Origin: JAJAZB01 sp964244295
GTDB lineage: Bacteria; Bacteroidota; Bacteroidia; Cytophagales; Spirosomataceae
Direction: 5' to 3'
Assembly: GCA_964244295.1 (NCBI GenBank)
Contig: CAXTIG010000044.1
Location: forward strand, 1 to 58,534
DNA: 58,534 bases
Part shown: in pieces, positions 24,865 to 33,113 of the stretch
Layout: each line of letters starts with the position of its first letter
Numbering within the stretch: the first letter of the stretch is position 1
The notes under the pieces: generated by a model
The model's input: only the letters and a program-made list of their open reading frames with translations
Databases searched by the model: none
Told to the model about the DNA's origin: nothing
Position numbers and translations under genes: made by a program

Positions 24865-24978
24865 TTGCTTCCCGAACGTTGTGCACGGGTCACCCCGCAC
24901 AGTGGCCGCTTCGTTGCGCTCTGGATGACAGCCTGAAAACTGTCGGCTTCGTTGTGAGTGACTACTTGAAAGAAAGTT

Positions 24979-26742
24979 TCACTTCACCGAAACCACCCCA
25001 CTCAACCCCGACACCCCCGCTTCGTTGAACGCCTCGATGGCAAACGAGTAGCCCACGCCCACGTTGAGCGCCCGGAGTTCGAGCGCGTTGGGGGCATCGC
25101 CCCAGATCTGGTAGGTTTGGTACAATTTGTCGGGGGCGATGCCCCAGCGGATGTTGTAGCCCACGGCTCCGGGAACTTTCTCCCAAAAAATAAAGGCATC
25201 GCGCTCGTCGGGCTGTCGTTTCACCGAAAAACCACCCGGTGTGGCGGGTAGCGGGCCGGGGCCTTTGCCAAAAACCCGCACGTCGCTGATGGCCAGGTTT
25301 GGCCCGGCGGTGTAGCCGTGTTCGTAGCGCAGGTAGCGGGTGGTGATGGGCGCTTCGAGTTCCACGTAAGCGTTGGCGTGGTCGCGGCGCTCGCGGCTCA
25401 GGTCGGCCAGCAGGCTCCAGGTTTTTCCGTCGGGCGAGTGCAGGAGCCGGAACTGCGTGTACACCGTCGAATCCGAGTCGAAGACCGTGTTTTTGTAATC
25501 GGTGTAATTCACCTGCACGGCCCGCACCTCGCGGCCTTGTCCCAAATCCAGCGTCAGCGTTTCGCCCGGCTTGTTTTGCCCCGCCACCCAGTAGGTGCGC
25601 GGGTTTTCGTCGGTCACTTTCGCCGCCCGCAGCGTGTCGTGCTTCACCGAAGAAGCCACCACCGGTTTTTGGTAGGAAAGCAGCATCCACCCCGCGAACA
25701 ACTCGTCGCGGTCGTTCCATTTTTTGGTGGGTAGTTTTTGCGGAAAATCCCCGAAACGGGTGTTGGAAAACAACTGTCCATCACCGTCGAAGCCCGCCGG
25801 GAACATCGAAATCCGGCGCTCAAAATTCCAGTTGACCGCCACCCAGGGCGTACCCGTGTTCCAGTAATTTCCGTGGATATCCTGAAATGTATTCCCGTGC
25901 CCAGCCCCGACCATAAATCCGCCGGGCCGGTACGAAACGGGGTTGTAGGGCGCGTACTCGAAGGGGCCGAGCGGGTCGTTGCCCACGTAAGTGCCGTTGG
26001 CGTACACGTTGTACTCGGTGCCGGGTGCGCCGTACTGGAGGTAGTATTTTCCGCTGTGCTTGGTCATCCAGGCCCCTTCCATAAACGGTTTGATGGGCGA
26101 AGTGTGATTCGGCCCGAAGCGCTCCCAACCGTGGATTTCGGGGTGGAGGAGGATAAAATCCCGGAAGTCGTTGGTGCCCTTGTAGGCCAGCCGCCGCTTG
26201 GGGTCGAGTTCCGCGCCAAAAATGGGGAACACGTTCGACGAACCCCAGTACATAAACCAGCGGTCGGTGTCCTCATCGTGGAAAATGGCCGGGTCCCAGG
26301 GGCCGATGAGCGGCGGCAGGCGCGGAAGCCAGCGGTTGTAAAACTTTAGTTTGCCCTTTTCCGGCTCAGTGGAGTAAAAAATGGGGCGTTGCTCAAACGT
26401 GCTTTGAAACAAAAACAGCGTATCGCGCACCGAGAGGGCCGCCGGAGCGCACATATCCTCCATCGGCCATTTGTCGGGCACGACGAAATTCCAGTTCACC
26501 AAATCCTTCGAGTGCCACCAGCCGCCCGAAATCGTGGCGAAAAGGTAGTAGTCATTTTTATGGTTGACGATCACCGGGTCGGCGGCGGAGCGGTACGAAA
26601 TCCGCTCGTTCAACTGCTCGTAGTTGTAGCGGTAGCCGATGTCGACGGGGTTGCAGTAGGTTTGCTGGCCGGGGCGCTGGGCGAGGGCCGGTGAGGCGAA
26701 TAGGGCGAGGAAAAGCCAAAAAAAACGAAAATGGCGCGGCAT
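24979..26742 (-). CDS. GH43-like glycoside hydrolase with discoidin and FN3-type domains
   Basis: 587 residues. Signal peptide MPRHFRFFWLFLALFASPAL ending AQ. N-terminal five-bladed propeller in GH43 style: catalytic-base-type region RSAADPVIVNHKNDYYLFAT, GPWDPAIFHDEDTDRWFMYW, and the general-acid position KPFMEGAWMTKHSGKYYLQY. Then a ~130-residue discoidin (F5/8 type C) domain (VASSVKHDTLRAAKVTDENP onward) and a C-terminal fibronectin-like segment starting GGFSVKRQPDERDAFIFWEK. Related enzymes act on arabinose- or xylose-containing polysaccharides; the substrate here is unknown. It starts at the ATG at 26742. Confidence 0.85.
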   Translation of the reverse strand: MPRHFRFFWLFLALFASPALAQRPGQQTYCNPVDIGYRYNYEQLNERISYRSAADPVIVNHKNDYYLFATISGGWWHSKDLVNWNFVVPDKWPMEDMCAPAALSVRDTLFLFQSTFEQRPIFYSTEPEKGKLKFYNRWLPRLPPLIGPWDPAIFHDEDTDRWFMYWGSSNVFPIFGAELDPKRRLAYKGTNDFRDFILLHPEIHGWERFGPNHTSPIKPFMEGAWMTKHSGKYYLQYGAPGTEYNVYANGTYVGNDPLGPFEYAPYNPVSYRPGGFMVGAGHGNTFQDIHGNYWNTGTPWVAVNWNFERRISMFPAGFDGDGQLFSNTRFGDFPQKLPTKKWNDRDELFAGWMLLSYQKPVVASSVKHDTLRAAKVTDENPRTYWVAGQNKPGETLTLDLGQGREVRAVQVNYTDYKNTVFDSDSTVYTQFRLLHSPDGKTWSLLADLSRERRDHANAYVELEAPITTRYLRYEHGYTAGPNLAISDVRVFGKGPGPLPATPGGFSVKRQPDERDAFIFWEKVPGAVGYNIRWGIAPDKLYQTYQIWGDAPNALELRALNVGVGYSFAIEAFNEAGVSGLSGVVSVK

Positions 26743-26781
26743 GGCTAGGTTGGATTCAAATGTCCAATTGAAAGTCTACTA

Positions 26782-26907
26782 GTAGTTGTCATCCCGACGT
26801 AGGAGGGATCCGGGCGGCGTTCCGCTCATCGGAGTACGAGCTACTTGGCCGGTAGCCAATGTCCTTGTATTTCAACGAGATCCCTCCTTCGTCGGGATGA
26901 CAACTAC
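26782..26907. repeat. intergenic inverted repeat, GTCATCCCGACG family copy 1
   Basis: Left arm TAGTTGTCATCCCGACGTAG and right arm CTTCGTCGGGATGACAACTA are complementary at the ends with a ~65-base centre. Further copies are at 27804-27911 and 53410-53525. It accounts for most of the 26743-27059 gap; nothing else is seen there. Confidence 0.85.
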
Positions 26908-27059
26908 CAGGGTTAGATTGGATCAACTACTTAAAGACGAAAGTAAGCGCTGGAGCCGTGCAATGGGCCACCTCGAAACCTCATTTTCTCAAAAACCAGG
27001 GTAGCCCGAAAAACAGGCACCAAACTTGCGGAATGACCCCTGGACTCTCTGTTCCTCCG

Positions 27060-27764
27060 ATGTTTCGTCTGCTCCTGTGTTTCGCCTTTCTCCTCGCCGG
27101 GCTTGCTCAAAGCCTTGCCCAGCGGCCGCTTCTTACCCGCCTCACCATCCGGGCCATCGACAACCAGACCGGTCAGGAACTCGCCGCCCGCTACGAAGTG
27201 CAGGCCCTCGGGGCCAAGCTCAAACGGACCGGCGCAGGCACCCAGCAAACGCCCTTCGCGATCGACCTCACCCAGACCGATACGCTGGTGGTCGTCACGG
27301 AGGCGAAGGGCTACGCGCCCATCGAACAAACGATGCTGATTTCCTGCGACACCTGCGCGGTGTACGAACACACCGCCCACCTGAAACGGGAGGACAGCGT
27401 GTTTACCAACCTGGTTGTCAACGAATCCATCCGGCTCGACCACGTGTACTTCGACCAGAGCAGCCCCGTGCTCCGCTCCGAATCGGCGGAACAACTCGAC
27501 AAACTCGCCCGAACTCTCCGGGTTAATCCGAAGTTACGCATCGCCATCACCGGACATACCGACAACGTGGGGGATGCCCGCTTAAAACAACTCCTCTCGG
27601 AAGACCGCGCCGGGGCCGTCCGCCGGTATCTCCTCCGCCACGCCATCGAACCCCGCCGCCTGCGGGCCTTCGGCTACGGCGATGCCCGCCCCACGGCTCC
27701 CAACGACAGCGAAGAAAACAAGCGGAAAAACCGACGGGTGGAGTTTGTGGTGCTGGAGAAATGA
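27060..27764 (+). CDS. OmpA-family peptidoglycan-binding protein
   Basis: 234 residues. Signal peptide MFRLLLCFAFLLAGLAQSLA. A small beta domain (residues 25-110) is followed by the OmpA C-terminal fold: RLDHVYFDQSSPVLRSES, IAITGHTDNVGDARLKQLLS, with the peptidoglycan-binding Asp and Arg in TGHTDNVG and LSEDRAGAVRRYLL, ending PNDSEENKRKNRRVEFVVLE. It probably tethers the outer membrane or a complex to the wall. No transmembrane barrel is present. Confidence 0.9.
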   Translation: MFRLLLCFAFLLAGLAQSLAQRPLLTRLTIRAIDNQTGQELAARYEVQALGAKLKRTGAGTQQTPFAIDLTQTDTLVVVTEAKGYAPIEQTMLISCDTCAVYEHTAHLKREDSVFTNLVVNESIRLDHVYFDQSSPVLRSESAEQLDKLARTLRVNPKLRIAITGHTDNVGDARLKQLLSEDRAGAVRRYLLRHAIEPRRLRAFGYGDARPTAPNDSEENKRKNRRVEFVVLEK

Positions 27765-27803
27765 ACTGAGAGGACCGAAGATGAATAGAATTTTGAAAAA
27801 AGG

Positions 27804-27911
27804 GGTTGTCATCCCGACGCAGGAGGGATCTCGTTGGCCTGCCGGACTCTTTGCAGATTGTCAAGTGTTCGTTATTTCAACGAGATCCCTCCTGCGTCGG
27901 GATGACAAACC
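27804..27911. repeat. intergenic inverted repeat, GTCATCCCGACG family copy 2
   Basis: GGTTGTCATCCCGACGCAGG with GGATCTCGTT on the left is complementary to AACGAGATCCCTCCTGCGTC plus GGGATGACAAACC on the right, between convergent genes ending at 27764 and 27953. Confidence 0.85.
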
Positions 27912-27952
27912 CTGTTTTGCTGAAAACTGAAAGGATAAACAGGTTTATTAAC

Positions 27953-28744
27953 TCATTTTTTCTGCCCAAACAACCACGGCAGCAGCTTCGGCTCGGCGAA
28001 GGCGTTGTTCCAACTATCGTGGCCCACGCCGGGGTATTCGGTGTACTGCACGTTGGCCCCTAATTCCTTCAGTTTCGCCACCATTTCCCGCGAATACTTC
28101 ACCTCCACCACGTTGTCGGCGTCGCCGTGGAAAACCCAGAGCGGCAGGCGTTTGGCGTATTTCCTGGCTAAATCCGGGTCGCCGCCCCCGCAAATGGGCG
28201 TGGCCGCCGCGAAGAGTTTGGGGTAGCGGGAGAGAGTCTCGAACGTTCCCATTCCGCCCATCGACAGGCCCATCAGGTAAACTTTTTTTTTGTCGACGCT
28301 TTCGGTTTTGAGCAGACTTTTTACCAAGTCCACCGCCGCCTGGGTGGGCCAGTTGAGCTGGTCGGCGTAGCTGAAATCCAACGACATGGGCCGCTTTTCC
28401 CGGTCAATTTTTACCGACGACCAGTAGCTCTCCGGCGGGCACTGCGGAAATACCACGATGGCCGGGAAATCAGCCCGATTCTTCTCTTCCAAAAACAGCT
28501 TCGCGCCGTGGGTGAGTTGCTTCTCGTTGTCGGTGCCGCGTTCGCCCGCGCCGTGCAGCAACAGCACGAGCGGGTATTTCTGGGTACGGTCGTAGTTTTT
28601 GGGAAACAAAATCTGGTAGGGCAGCACGTTGCCCGCTTCGTCCTGGTAGGCGCTTTTGGTGAACCCCGCCGGAACCGGGCCGGTTTGTGCGAGGGAAACC
28701 CGCCCAATGAGCGCGAGGAAGAAGTAAAGGCGACGAAAACGCAT
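27953..28744 (-). CDS. secreted alpha/beta-hydrolase (esterase / PHB-depolymerase-like)
   Basis: 263 residues. Signal peptide MRFRRLYFFLALIGRVSLAQ. Fold markers are LPYQILFPKNYDRTQKYPLV then LLLHGAGERGTDN (oxyanion loop), the nucleophile elbow KVYLMGLSMGGMGTFETLSR with Ser in G-L-S-M-G, the acid in LWVFHGDADNVV and the His in PGVGHDSWNNAF. Probably hydrolyses esters outside the cytoplasm. It diverges from the TIM-barrel gene at 28856. Confidence 0.87.
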   Translation of the reverse strand: MRFRRLYFFLALIGRVSLAQTGPVPAGFTKSAYQDEAGNVLPYQILFPKNYDRTQKYPLVLLLHGAGERGTDNEKQLTHGAKLFLEEKNRADFPAIVVFPQCPPESYWSSVKIDREKRPMSLDFSYADQLNWPTQAAVDLVKSLLKTESVDKKKVYLMGLSMGGMGTFETLSRYPKLFAAATPICGGGDPDLARKYAKRLPLWVFHGDADNVVEVKYSREMVAKLKELGANVQYTEYPGVGHDSWNNAFAEPKLLPWLFGQKK

Positions 28745-28769
28745 GGCGTGGAAGGGGGGAGTGGCGGGT

Positions 28770-28832
28770 AAAAGTACGAAGCGAAAAGCGGAATGGCACG
28801 GGCCGGTTTTTCGACAAAAACCCCGTACTTTT
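28770..28832. promoter_or_regulatory. divergent promoter pair
   Basis: TACTTTT reads on the minus strand at 28776-28770 toward the esterase (start 28744) and on the plus strand at 28826-28832 toward the TIM-barrel gene (start 28856). Both are within about 25 bases of the start codon, as expected for the Bacteroidota -7 box. Confidence 0.4.
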
Positions 28833-28855
28833 CGCCCCACCTTTTCCTCCTAACC

Positions 28856-29782
28856 ATGTCCGAATCCTCGCTCACCCGCCGCCAGACCCTCCGCACCCTC
28901 AGCGCCGGCCTCGGCGCGGCGGTGTTGCCCAGCACCAAGCCCGTGGCCAAATCGCCCTTCACGCTCTGCCTCAACCTGAGTACCATCCGGGGCCAGAAAC
29001 TGGGGTTTGTGAAAGAACTCGAAGTGGCTTCCAAAGCCGGGTTTGGTTCCGTGGAAATCTGGGTTCAAACGCTGGAAACCTACCTCAAAGAGGGCGGCAC
29101 GGTACCGGAGGCCCGTAAACGCCTGAGCGATTTGGGCCTGCGCATTGAAAACGCCATCGGCTTTGCGCCCTGGATTGTGGACGACACGGTGCAACGCGCC
29201 CAGGCCCTCGACCAACTCCGCCGCGAGATGGATATGCTCGCCTCGGTGGACTGCCGCCGCATTGCCTCCCCGCCCGCCGGGGCCACCAACACGCCCGGCC
29301 TGGACCTCGCCAAAGCGGGCGAACGCTACCGGGCTATTCTCGAACTGGGCGACAAAACCGGCGTGGTGCCGCACCTGGAACTGTGGGGATTCTCGAAAAA
29401 CCTGAGCCGCCTCAGCGAAGTGCTGTACGTGGCGGCGGAAAGCGGCCACCCCTCGGCCCGGCTGCTGCTCGACGTGTACCACCTCTACAAAGGCGGCACC
29501 GCGCCCGCCGCCCTCGATTTGGTGAGCCACTCGGCGCTGGAAGTCTTCCACATCAACGACTACCCCGCCAACCCACCCCGCGAAACCATCGGCGACGCCG
29601 ACCGCATCTACCCCGGCGACGGCATCGCCCCCCTCGCCGACGTGCTGAAACGGGTGAAAAACCCCAACCGACCCCTGGTGCTTTCGCTGGAATTGTTCAA
29701 CAAAACCTACTTCGCGCAGGATGCGCTGCTGGTGGCGAAGACGGGATTGGCGAAGGTGAAGGCAGTGGTGGCGAAAGTTTAA
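28856..29782 (+). CDS. TIM-barrel sugar isomerase/epimerase family protein with Tat-like signal
   Basis: 308 residues. The N-terminus has a twin-arginine pattern (SSLTRRQTLRTLSAGLGAAV), suggesting Tat export. The AP-endonuclease/xylose-isomerase-like barrel follows: KAGFGSVEIWVQTLETYLKE, AIGFAPWIVDD, LELWGFSKNLSRLSEVLYVA, PSARLLLDVYHLYKGGTA and HINDYPANP, with probable metal ligands Glu, Asp, His and Glu across these strands. Relatives interconvert or act on sugars, including 3-keto sugars. It could work with DUF1080-type enzymes elsewhere in the window, but they are not adjacent. Confidence 0.85.
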   Translation: MSESSLTRRQTLRTLSAGLGAAVLPSTKPVAKSPFTLCLNLSTIRGQKLGFVKELEVASKAGFGSVEIWVQTLETYLKEGGTVPEARKRLSDLGLRIENAIGFAPWIVDDTVQRAQALDQLRREMDMLASVDCRRIASPPAGATNTPGLDLAKAGERYRAILELGDKTGVVPHLELWGFSKNLSRLSEVLYVAAESGHPSARLLLDVYHLYKGGTAPAALDLVSHSALEVFHINDYPANPPRETIGDADRIYPGDGIAPLADVLKRVKNPNRPLVLSLELFNKTYFAQDALLVAKTGLAKVKAVVAKV

Positions 29783-29810
29783 TCAGAGTAGAGAGTAGAG
29801 AGGATAGAGT

Positions 29811-29835
29811 AGAGCGGCTTTTTTCTCTCCGCTCT
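29811..29835. terminator. hairpin between convergent genes
   Basis: AGAGCGG pairs with CCGCTCT around CTTTTTTCTCT, inside a GAGA-rich gap between the genes ending at 29782 and 29839. Confidence 0.4.
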
Positions 29836-29838
29836 CTT

Positions 29839-30693
29839 CTAATTCAGCTTTTTCTTAAAAAACGCCAGCGTCCGTTCCCAGGCCAGTTTAGCCGCCGCCT
29901 CGTTGTAGCGCGTGGGGGCGGTGTCGTTGTGAAAGGCGTGTTGCGCGCCTTCGTACACGTACACTTCGTAGGGCACGTTGGCGGCTTTCAGGGCCGCTTC
30001 GTAGGCCGGAATGCCCGCGTTGACGCGCTCGTCCAGCCCGCCGTAGTGGAGTTGTACGGCACTTTTAATCTTAGGCACGTCTGCCGCCTCCGGCTGGCGC
30101 CCGTAAAACGCCACCGCCGCTTTCAGGTCGGGAGAATGAACCGCGAGTTGGTTGCTCATTGCCCCGCCCCAGCAAAAACCCACGCAGCCGACCTTACCCG
30201 TGCTGTCGGGGCGGGTTTTTAGAAATTCCACTGCTTTCACGAAGTTATTTCGGGTGCGGATGGCGTCGAGTTGCCCGAATTTGGCGCGCATCTCGGTTTC
30301 ATCGGTGGGCGTGCCGCCGCTGGCCGAGAGTGCGTCGGGAGCCAGGGCGAGGTACCCGGCCAGGGCCAGGCGGCGGGTGACATCTTCGATGTGGGGATTG
30401 AGACCCCGGTTTTCGTGAATCACCACCACGGCGGGGTATTTCCCGCTCGCTTTAGGCCGGGCGAGGTAGCCTTTCATCGTGTCTTCGCCGGGGTAGGTGA
30501 TGCGCTCGATGAGCAGGCGTTCGTCCTGCTGCGCCACCGTCGCGGCCTGGGCGTAGTTGACTTCGAGCAGGGGCAAGGTCGCCAGCGCCGCCGCGAAGCT
30601 GCCGGTCAGTTTGGCGAGGCGTTTCAGGAATTCCTCACGGGGGAGGGGGCGGTGGGTGTATTCGTCGAAGAGGTCGATGATGCGCTGATCCAT
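29839..30693 (-). CDS. dienelactone-hydrolase family protein
   Basis: 284 residues. A short helical N-terminus (MDQRIIDLFDEYTHRPLPRE) precedes the hydrolase fold. Catalytic triad: Cys174 in GKVGCVGFCWGGAMS, Asp221 in LHYGGLDERVN, His252 in YEGAQHAFHNDT. AVVVIHENRGLNPHIED is the oxyanion/Glu segment. A stretch around 35-50 (SFAAALATLPLLEVNYAQA) looks like a cleaved signal preceded by a cytoplasmic-like helix, a Tat-like layout. The 5' end and promoter are partly duplicated 4.4 kb away at 35049-35080. Confidence 0.9.
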   Translation of the reverse strand: MDQRIIDLFDEYTHRPLPREEFLKRLAKLTGSFAAALATLPLLEVNYAQAATVAQQDERLLIERITYPGEDTMKGYLARPKASGKYPAVVVIHENRGLNPHIEDVTRRLALAGYLALAPDALSASGGTPTDETEMRAKFGQLDAIRTRNNFVKAVEFLKTRPDSTGKVGCVGFCWGGAMSNQLAVHSPDLKAAVAFYGRQPEAADVPKIKSAVQLHYGGLDERVNAGIPAYEAALKAANVPYEVYVYEGAQHAFHNDTAPTRYNEAAAKLAWERTLAFFKKKLN

Positions 30694-30701
30694 GCGGGGA
30701 A
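30670..30701. repeat. 32-bp direct repeat, left copy
   Basis: GAGGTCGATGATGCGCTGAT followed by CCATGCGGGGAA. It spans the start codon and first codons of the dienelactone hydrolase (minus strand). An identical copy in the same orientation is at 35049-35080. Confidence 0.95.
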
Positions 30702-30724
30702 AGAGGTTTAGGTGAAGTATGGGT

Positions 30725-30731
30725 AAAAGTA
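30725..30731 (-). promoter_or_regulatory. -7 box of the dienelactone-hydrolase gene
   Basis: TACTTTT on the minus strand, 32 bases before the start codon at 30693. A similar TAAAAGTAGG string follows the right repeat copy at about 35098-35107. Confidence 0.4.
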
Positions 30732-30880
30732 GGCGATGGGAGGCGGGTTTGAAAGCCTCTGACGCAGAGCGATGGTAGCCATGTTAATTTAATGTTAAGT
30801 TCCACGTCAGCCATTGACGGGCATTAAACAATGACTTAGGTTTGATGCACTTTCCTGCATTAACTGATTCATTCGCCGCC

Positions 30881-32629
30881 ATGAATGCTTTTACTTCGCT
30901 CCGCCTGCCCTGGCTCACTGTTGCTTCGTTAATTGTCGCTCTGCTCGTTGTTGGCTCCTGTAATCGTAAAGAAAGCCTTGATCCTGAGAATACGCCTCAG
31001 AGTACCATTACTGTTTCGGAAGCAAAGATTTATGTGGAAGAAGTCATCAGGCAGGGAGCGGCTTTTTCTCAGCCTTACGCTACTCATAAATTTTTATGGA
31101 ACCAGGCAATTGTAAGAAATAATAACGGTGCCTTCTATGTTCAAGTTCCTATCGAGGAGGCGAATCAAGTCAGGCACATACTGTACAACCCCATCAGTAA
31201 AAAGTACTTGTCGGCACCAAAAATTCAGGTTCTGGTTTATAAAGACTCAAAAGATGCTTATAAGATAGCAGTTATGGAGTTAGTACCGACCGGAGACTAT
31301 GCCGAGTCCCATGCTGGGTACACGGCTAATGAGGATTTCTCTGGAACTCAATTTCTTCGATTATGGGATGGAACACCTCTGACGAGTTATACATTTCAGC
31401 AAGGCAAAATTATTGAACGCCTAAATCCGGTAACTGGCGGTAATAAAGCTGCCCGATCAAAAGGTTGTTCAATTTGGTACCGGCAGTATATATTCGTCGG
31501 TTGTTCGGGCCCACAAGGGCAGGCAATAGTAGTGGGTTCGACTGCGTATTACCCGGCTACTTCGGGCATCACTTTCCCACCCACTCCCAATTTTACCGAT
31601 CCGTTTAGTTACCCGAGTTGCGAGGGTTTTTGGCAAACAAACGGCTTTCCATCGGAGTACGAAATTTGTACGAACGATCCATACGATCCATTTAACCCAA
31701 TTAATCCTTCCAATCCTTCTGATCTTTTTCAACCAGACGCAAGCTCAGGGCTAACTCCGCTGTTAGAATTACGGAATAATAAGCTGGGATTATTTGGCCC
31801 CTGCCCTGGTCTAACGGATAATTGGCGAAATCTTATCACTTTTAAGGCCCCTCCTTCTATTTACAACAAGTTATATCGATTGACTCGGAATGCTCAATTT
31901 CAGCAGAATATTCCGGTCATGCAAGACTATTTCCTTCCTACGGATTGGTACGTCCAAACCATTCGCAATGCCTCTGGCGTTGCGATTAATTTAGATAACT
32001 TCTCGGTTTTTATGAATGATTTACCAACGGTCAATGGAAATCGTCTTTCACTCGAAGAATTTGTAACCTACGTTCGCTTAAATTTAAATTCATTTGTTGA
32101 TACTAACCTAGCTAGTTTTAGCCCCCATGGTTACACAGGAGAAAATGAAACAGGTATATGGCAGAGTGGAAACCCTTTGGGAGCCGTTATAGACCTTGAT
32201 ATTCTTGGTCCAGACAATGGTTCTGTTATTGTGAGTGAGGTAAATCTTGGTGGTTACGGATCAGCGGGTTGGGCTTTCACAACAATTCACGACCCTTGGA
32301 ATGGTGATCATCCAGTTAGCGGAACTCGAATCTTTGGTTGTTATGAAAGTGGTGATGGATATGTGTTTTATATTCAAGGAGCGGATCGATTATCTAACTG
32401 GTTGCACGATGTTGTTGGAGTTTTTTCTAAAGCTGCTCAAGGCCAAGCATTCCAATTTACTCAAGCAGACGGTTTGTGGATGAGTTTTCAAACAAAACTG
32501 GCAGCTTTCTTGAATTCTCATGGAAGTCAGGCTCAAATTCGTACGCCTGTGGCGAATCGTCCTAATTGGTCAAAAGTAAAAGAAGCTTTAGATAACAATC
32601 GTTCATTAAGCACTGTACCTTGTCCCTAA
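30881..32629 (+). CDS. large lipoprotein of unknown function
   Basis: 582 residues. The lipobox is at the end of the signal (LIVALLVVGSC, Cys then Asn), so it is a lipoprotein. The middle is Pro/Asn/Ser-rich (YDPFNPINPSNPSDLFQPD). The C-terminal ~200 residues hold a conserved-looking block: ENETGIWQSGNPLGAVIDLD, DPWNGDHPVSGTRIFGC, GDGYVFYIQGADRLSNWLHD and ADGLWMSFQTKLAAFL. I have a memory of this PVSG..FG / FY..GxDR / AD.LW pattern in other Bacteroidota secreted proteins but cannot name it. A downstream multi-helix membrane gene begins five bases after the stop. Both sit in the AT-rich island. Confidence 0.75.
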   Translation: MNAFTSLRLPWLTVASLIVALLVVGSCNRKESLDPENTPQSTITVSEAKIYVEEVIRQGAAFSQPYATHKFLWNQAIVRNNNGAFYVQVPIEEANQVRHILYNPISKKYLSAPKIQVLVYKDSKDAYKIAVMELVPTGDYAESHAGYTANEDFSGTQFLRLWDGTPLTSYTFQQGKIIERLNPVTGGNKAARSKGCSIWYRQYIFVGCSGPQGQAIVVGSTAYYPATSGITFPPTPNFTDPFSYPSCEGFWQTNGFPSEYEICTNDPYDPFNPINPSNPSDLFQPDASSGLTPLLELRNNKLGLFGPCPGLTDNWRNLITFKAPPSIYNKLYRLTRNAQFQQNIPVMQDYFLPTDWYVQTIRNASGVAINLDNFSVFMNDLPTVNGNRLSLEEFVTYVRLNLNSFVDTNLASFSPHGYTGENETGIWQSGNPLGAVIDLDILGPDNGSVIVSEVNLGGYGSAGWAFTTIHDPWNGDHPVSGTRIFGCYESGDGYVFYIQGADRLSNWLHDVVGVFSKAAQGQAFQFTQADGLWMSFQTKLAAFLNSHGSQAQIRTPVANRPNWSKVKEALDNNRSLSTVPCP

Positions 32630-32634
32630 ATCTA

Positions 32635-33075
32635 ATGAAAAAGATTTTTTTCAGAATAATAGTCTCTACATTGCTGTGTTCCGTTTTAAATGCGATTATT
32701 TTAGGGGTTTCTTCTAAAGCATTCCAAGTTAATATAGTATCAGAGGACCAATTTGAAGTATACTGGAAAGCTATTTTTGTGGCTTTTACTATTATATTTT
32801 TTTCTGGCTGGTGGGTTTTTTATATTCCATTTTTTGCTCTTTTTCCCTCAGTTGTCAACAATACTAAGTTTAATTCTTATATATTTTACGTTTTAACAGG
32901 TGCGGTACTGGGTAGCGTTTATTCCGCAGTTATAATATTGTTGTTTCTAATCGATCAAACTTACGTTGCGTGGTATTCTTTTCCTACGACAAAAGAATGG
33001 ATTACAGTACCGGAATACGCAGTAATAGGCGCGGTGTATGGTGTTATTTATCGAAAGTGGTTCGATAAAAAATAA
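32635..33075 (+). CDS. four-helix membrane protein of unknown function
   Basis: 146 residues with about four hydrophobic segments (IVSTLLCSVLNAIILGV, AIFVAFTIIFFSGWWVFYIP, YIFYVLTGAVLGSVYSAVII and AVIGAVYGVIYR) and a basic C-terminus. The ATG at 32635 follows the lipoprotein stop by five bases, so the two are almost certainly co-transcribed. Small multi-helix proteins directly after a large exported protein are a common immunity-protein arrangement, but nothing in the sequence proves that role. Confidence 0.7.
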   Translation: MKKIFFRIIVSTLLCSVLNAIILGVSSKAFQVNIVSEDQFEVYWKAIFVAFTIIFFSGWWVFYIPFFALFPSVVNNTKFNSYIFYVLTGAVLGSVYSAVIILLFLIDQTYVAWYSFPTTKEWITVPEYAVIGAVYGVIYRKWFDKK

Positions 33076-33113
33076 AAACCGCAATTCAACACTTTAACAA
33101 ACCTTTCCTGTTT

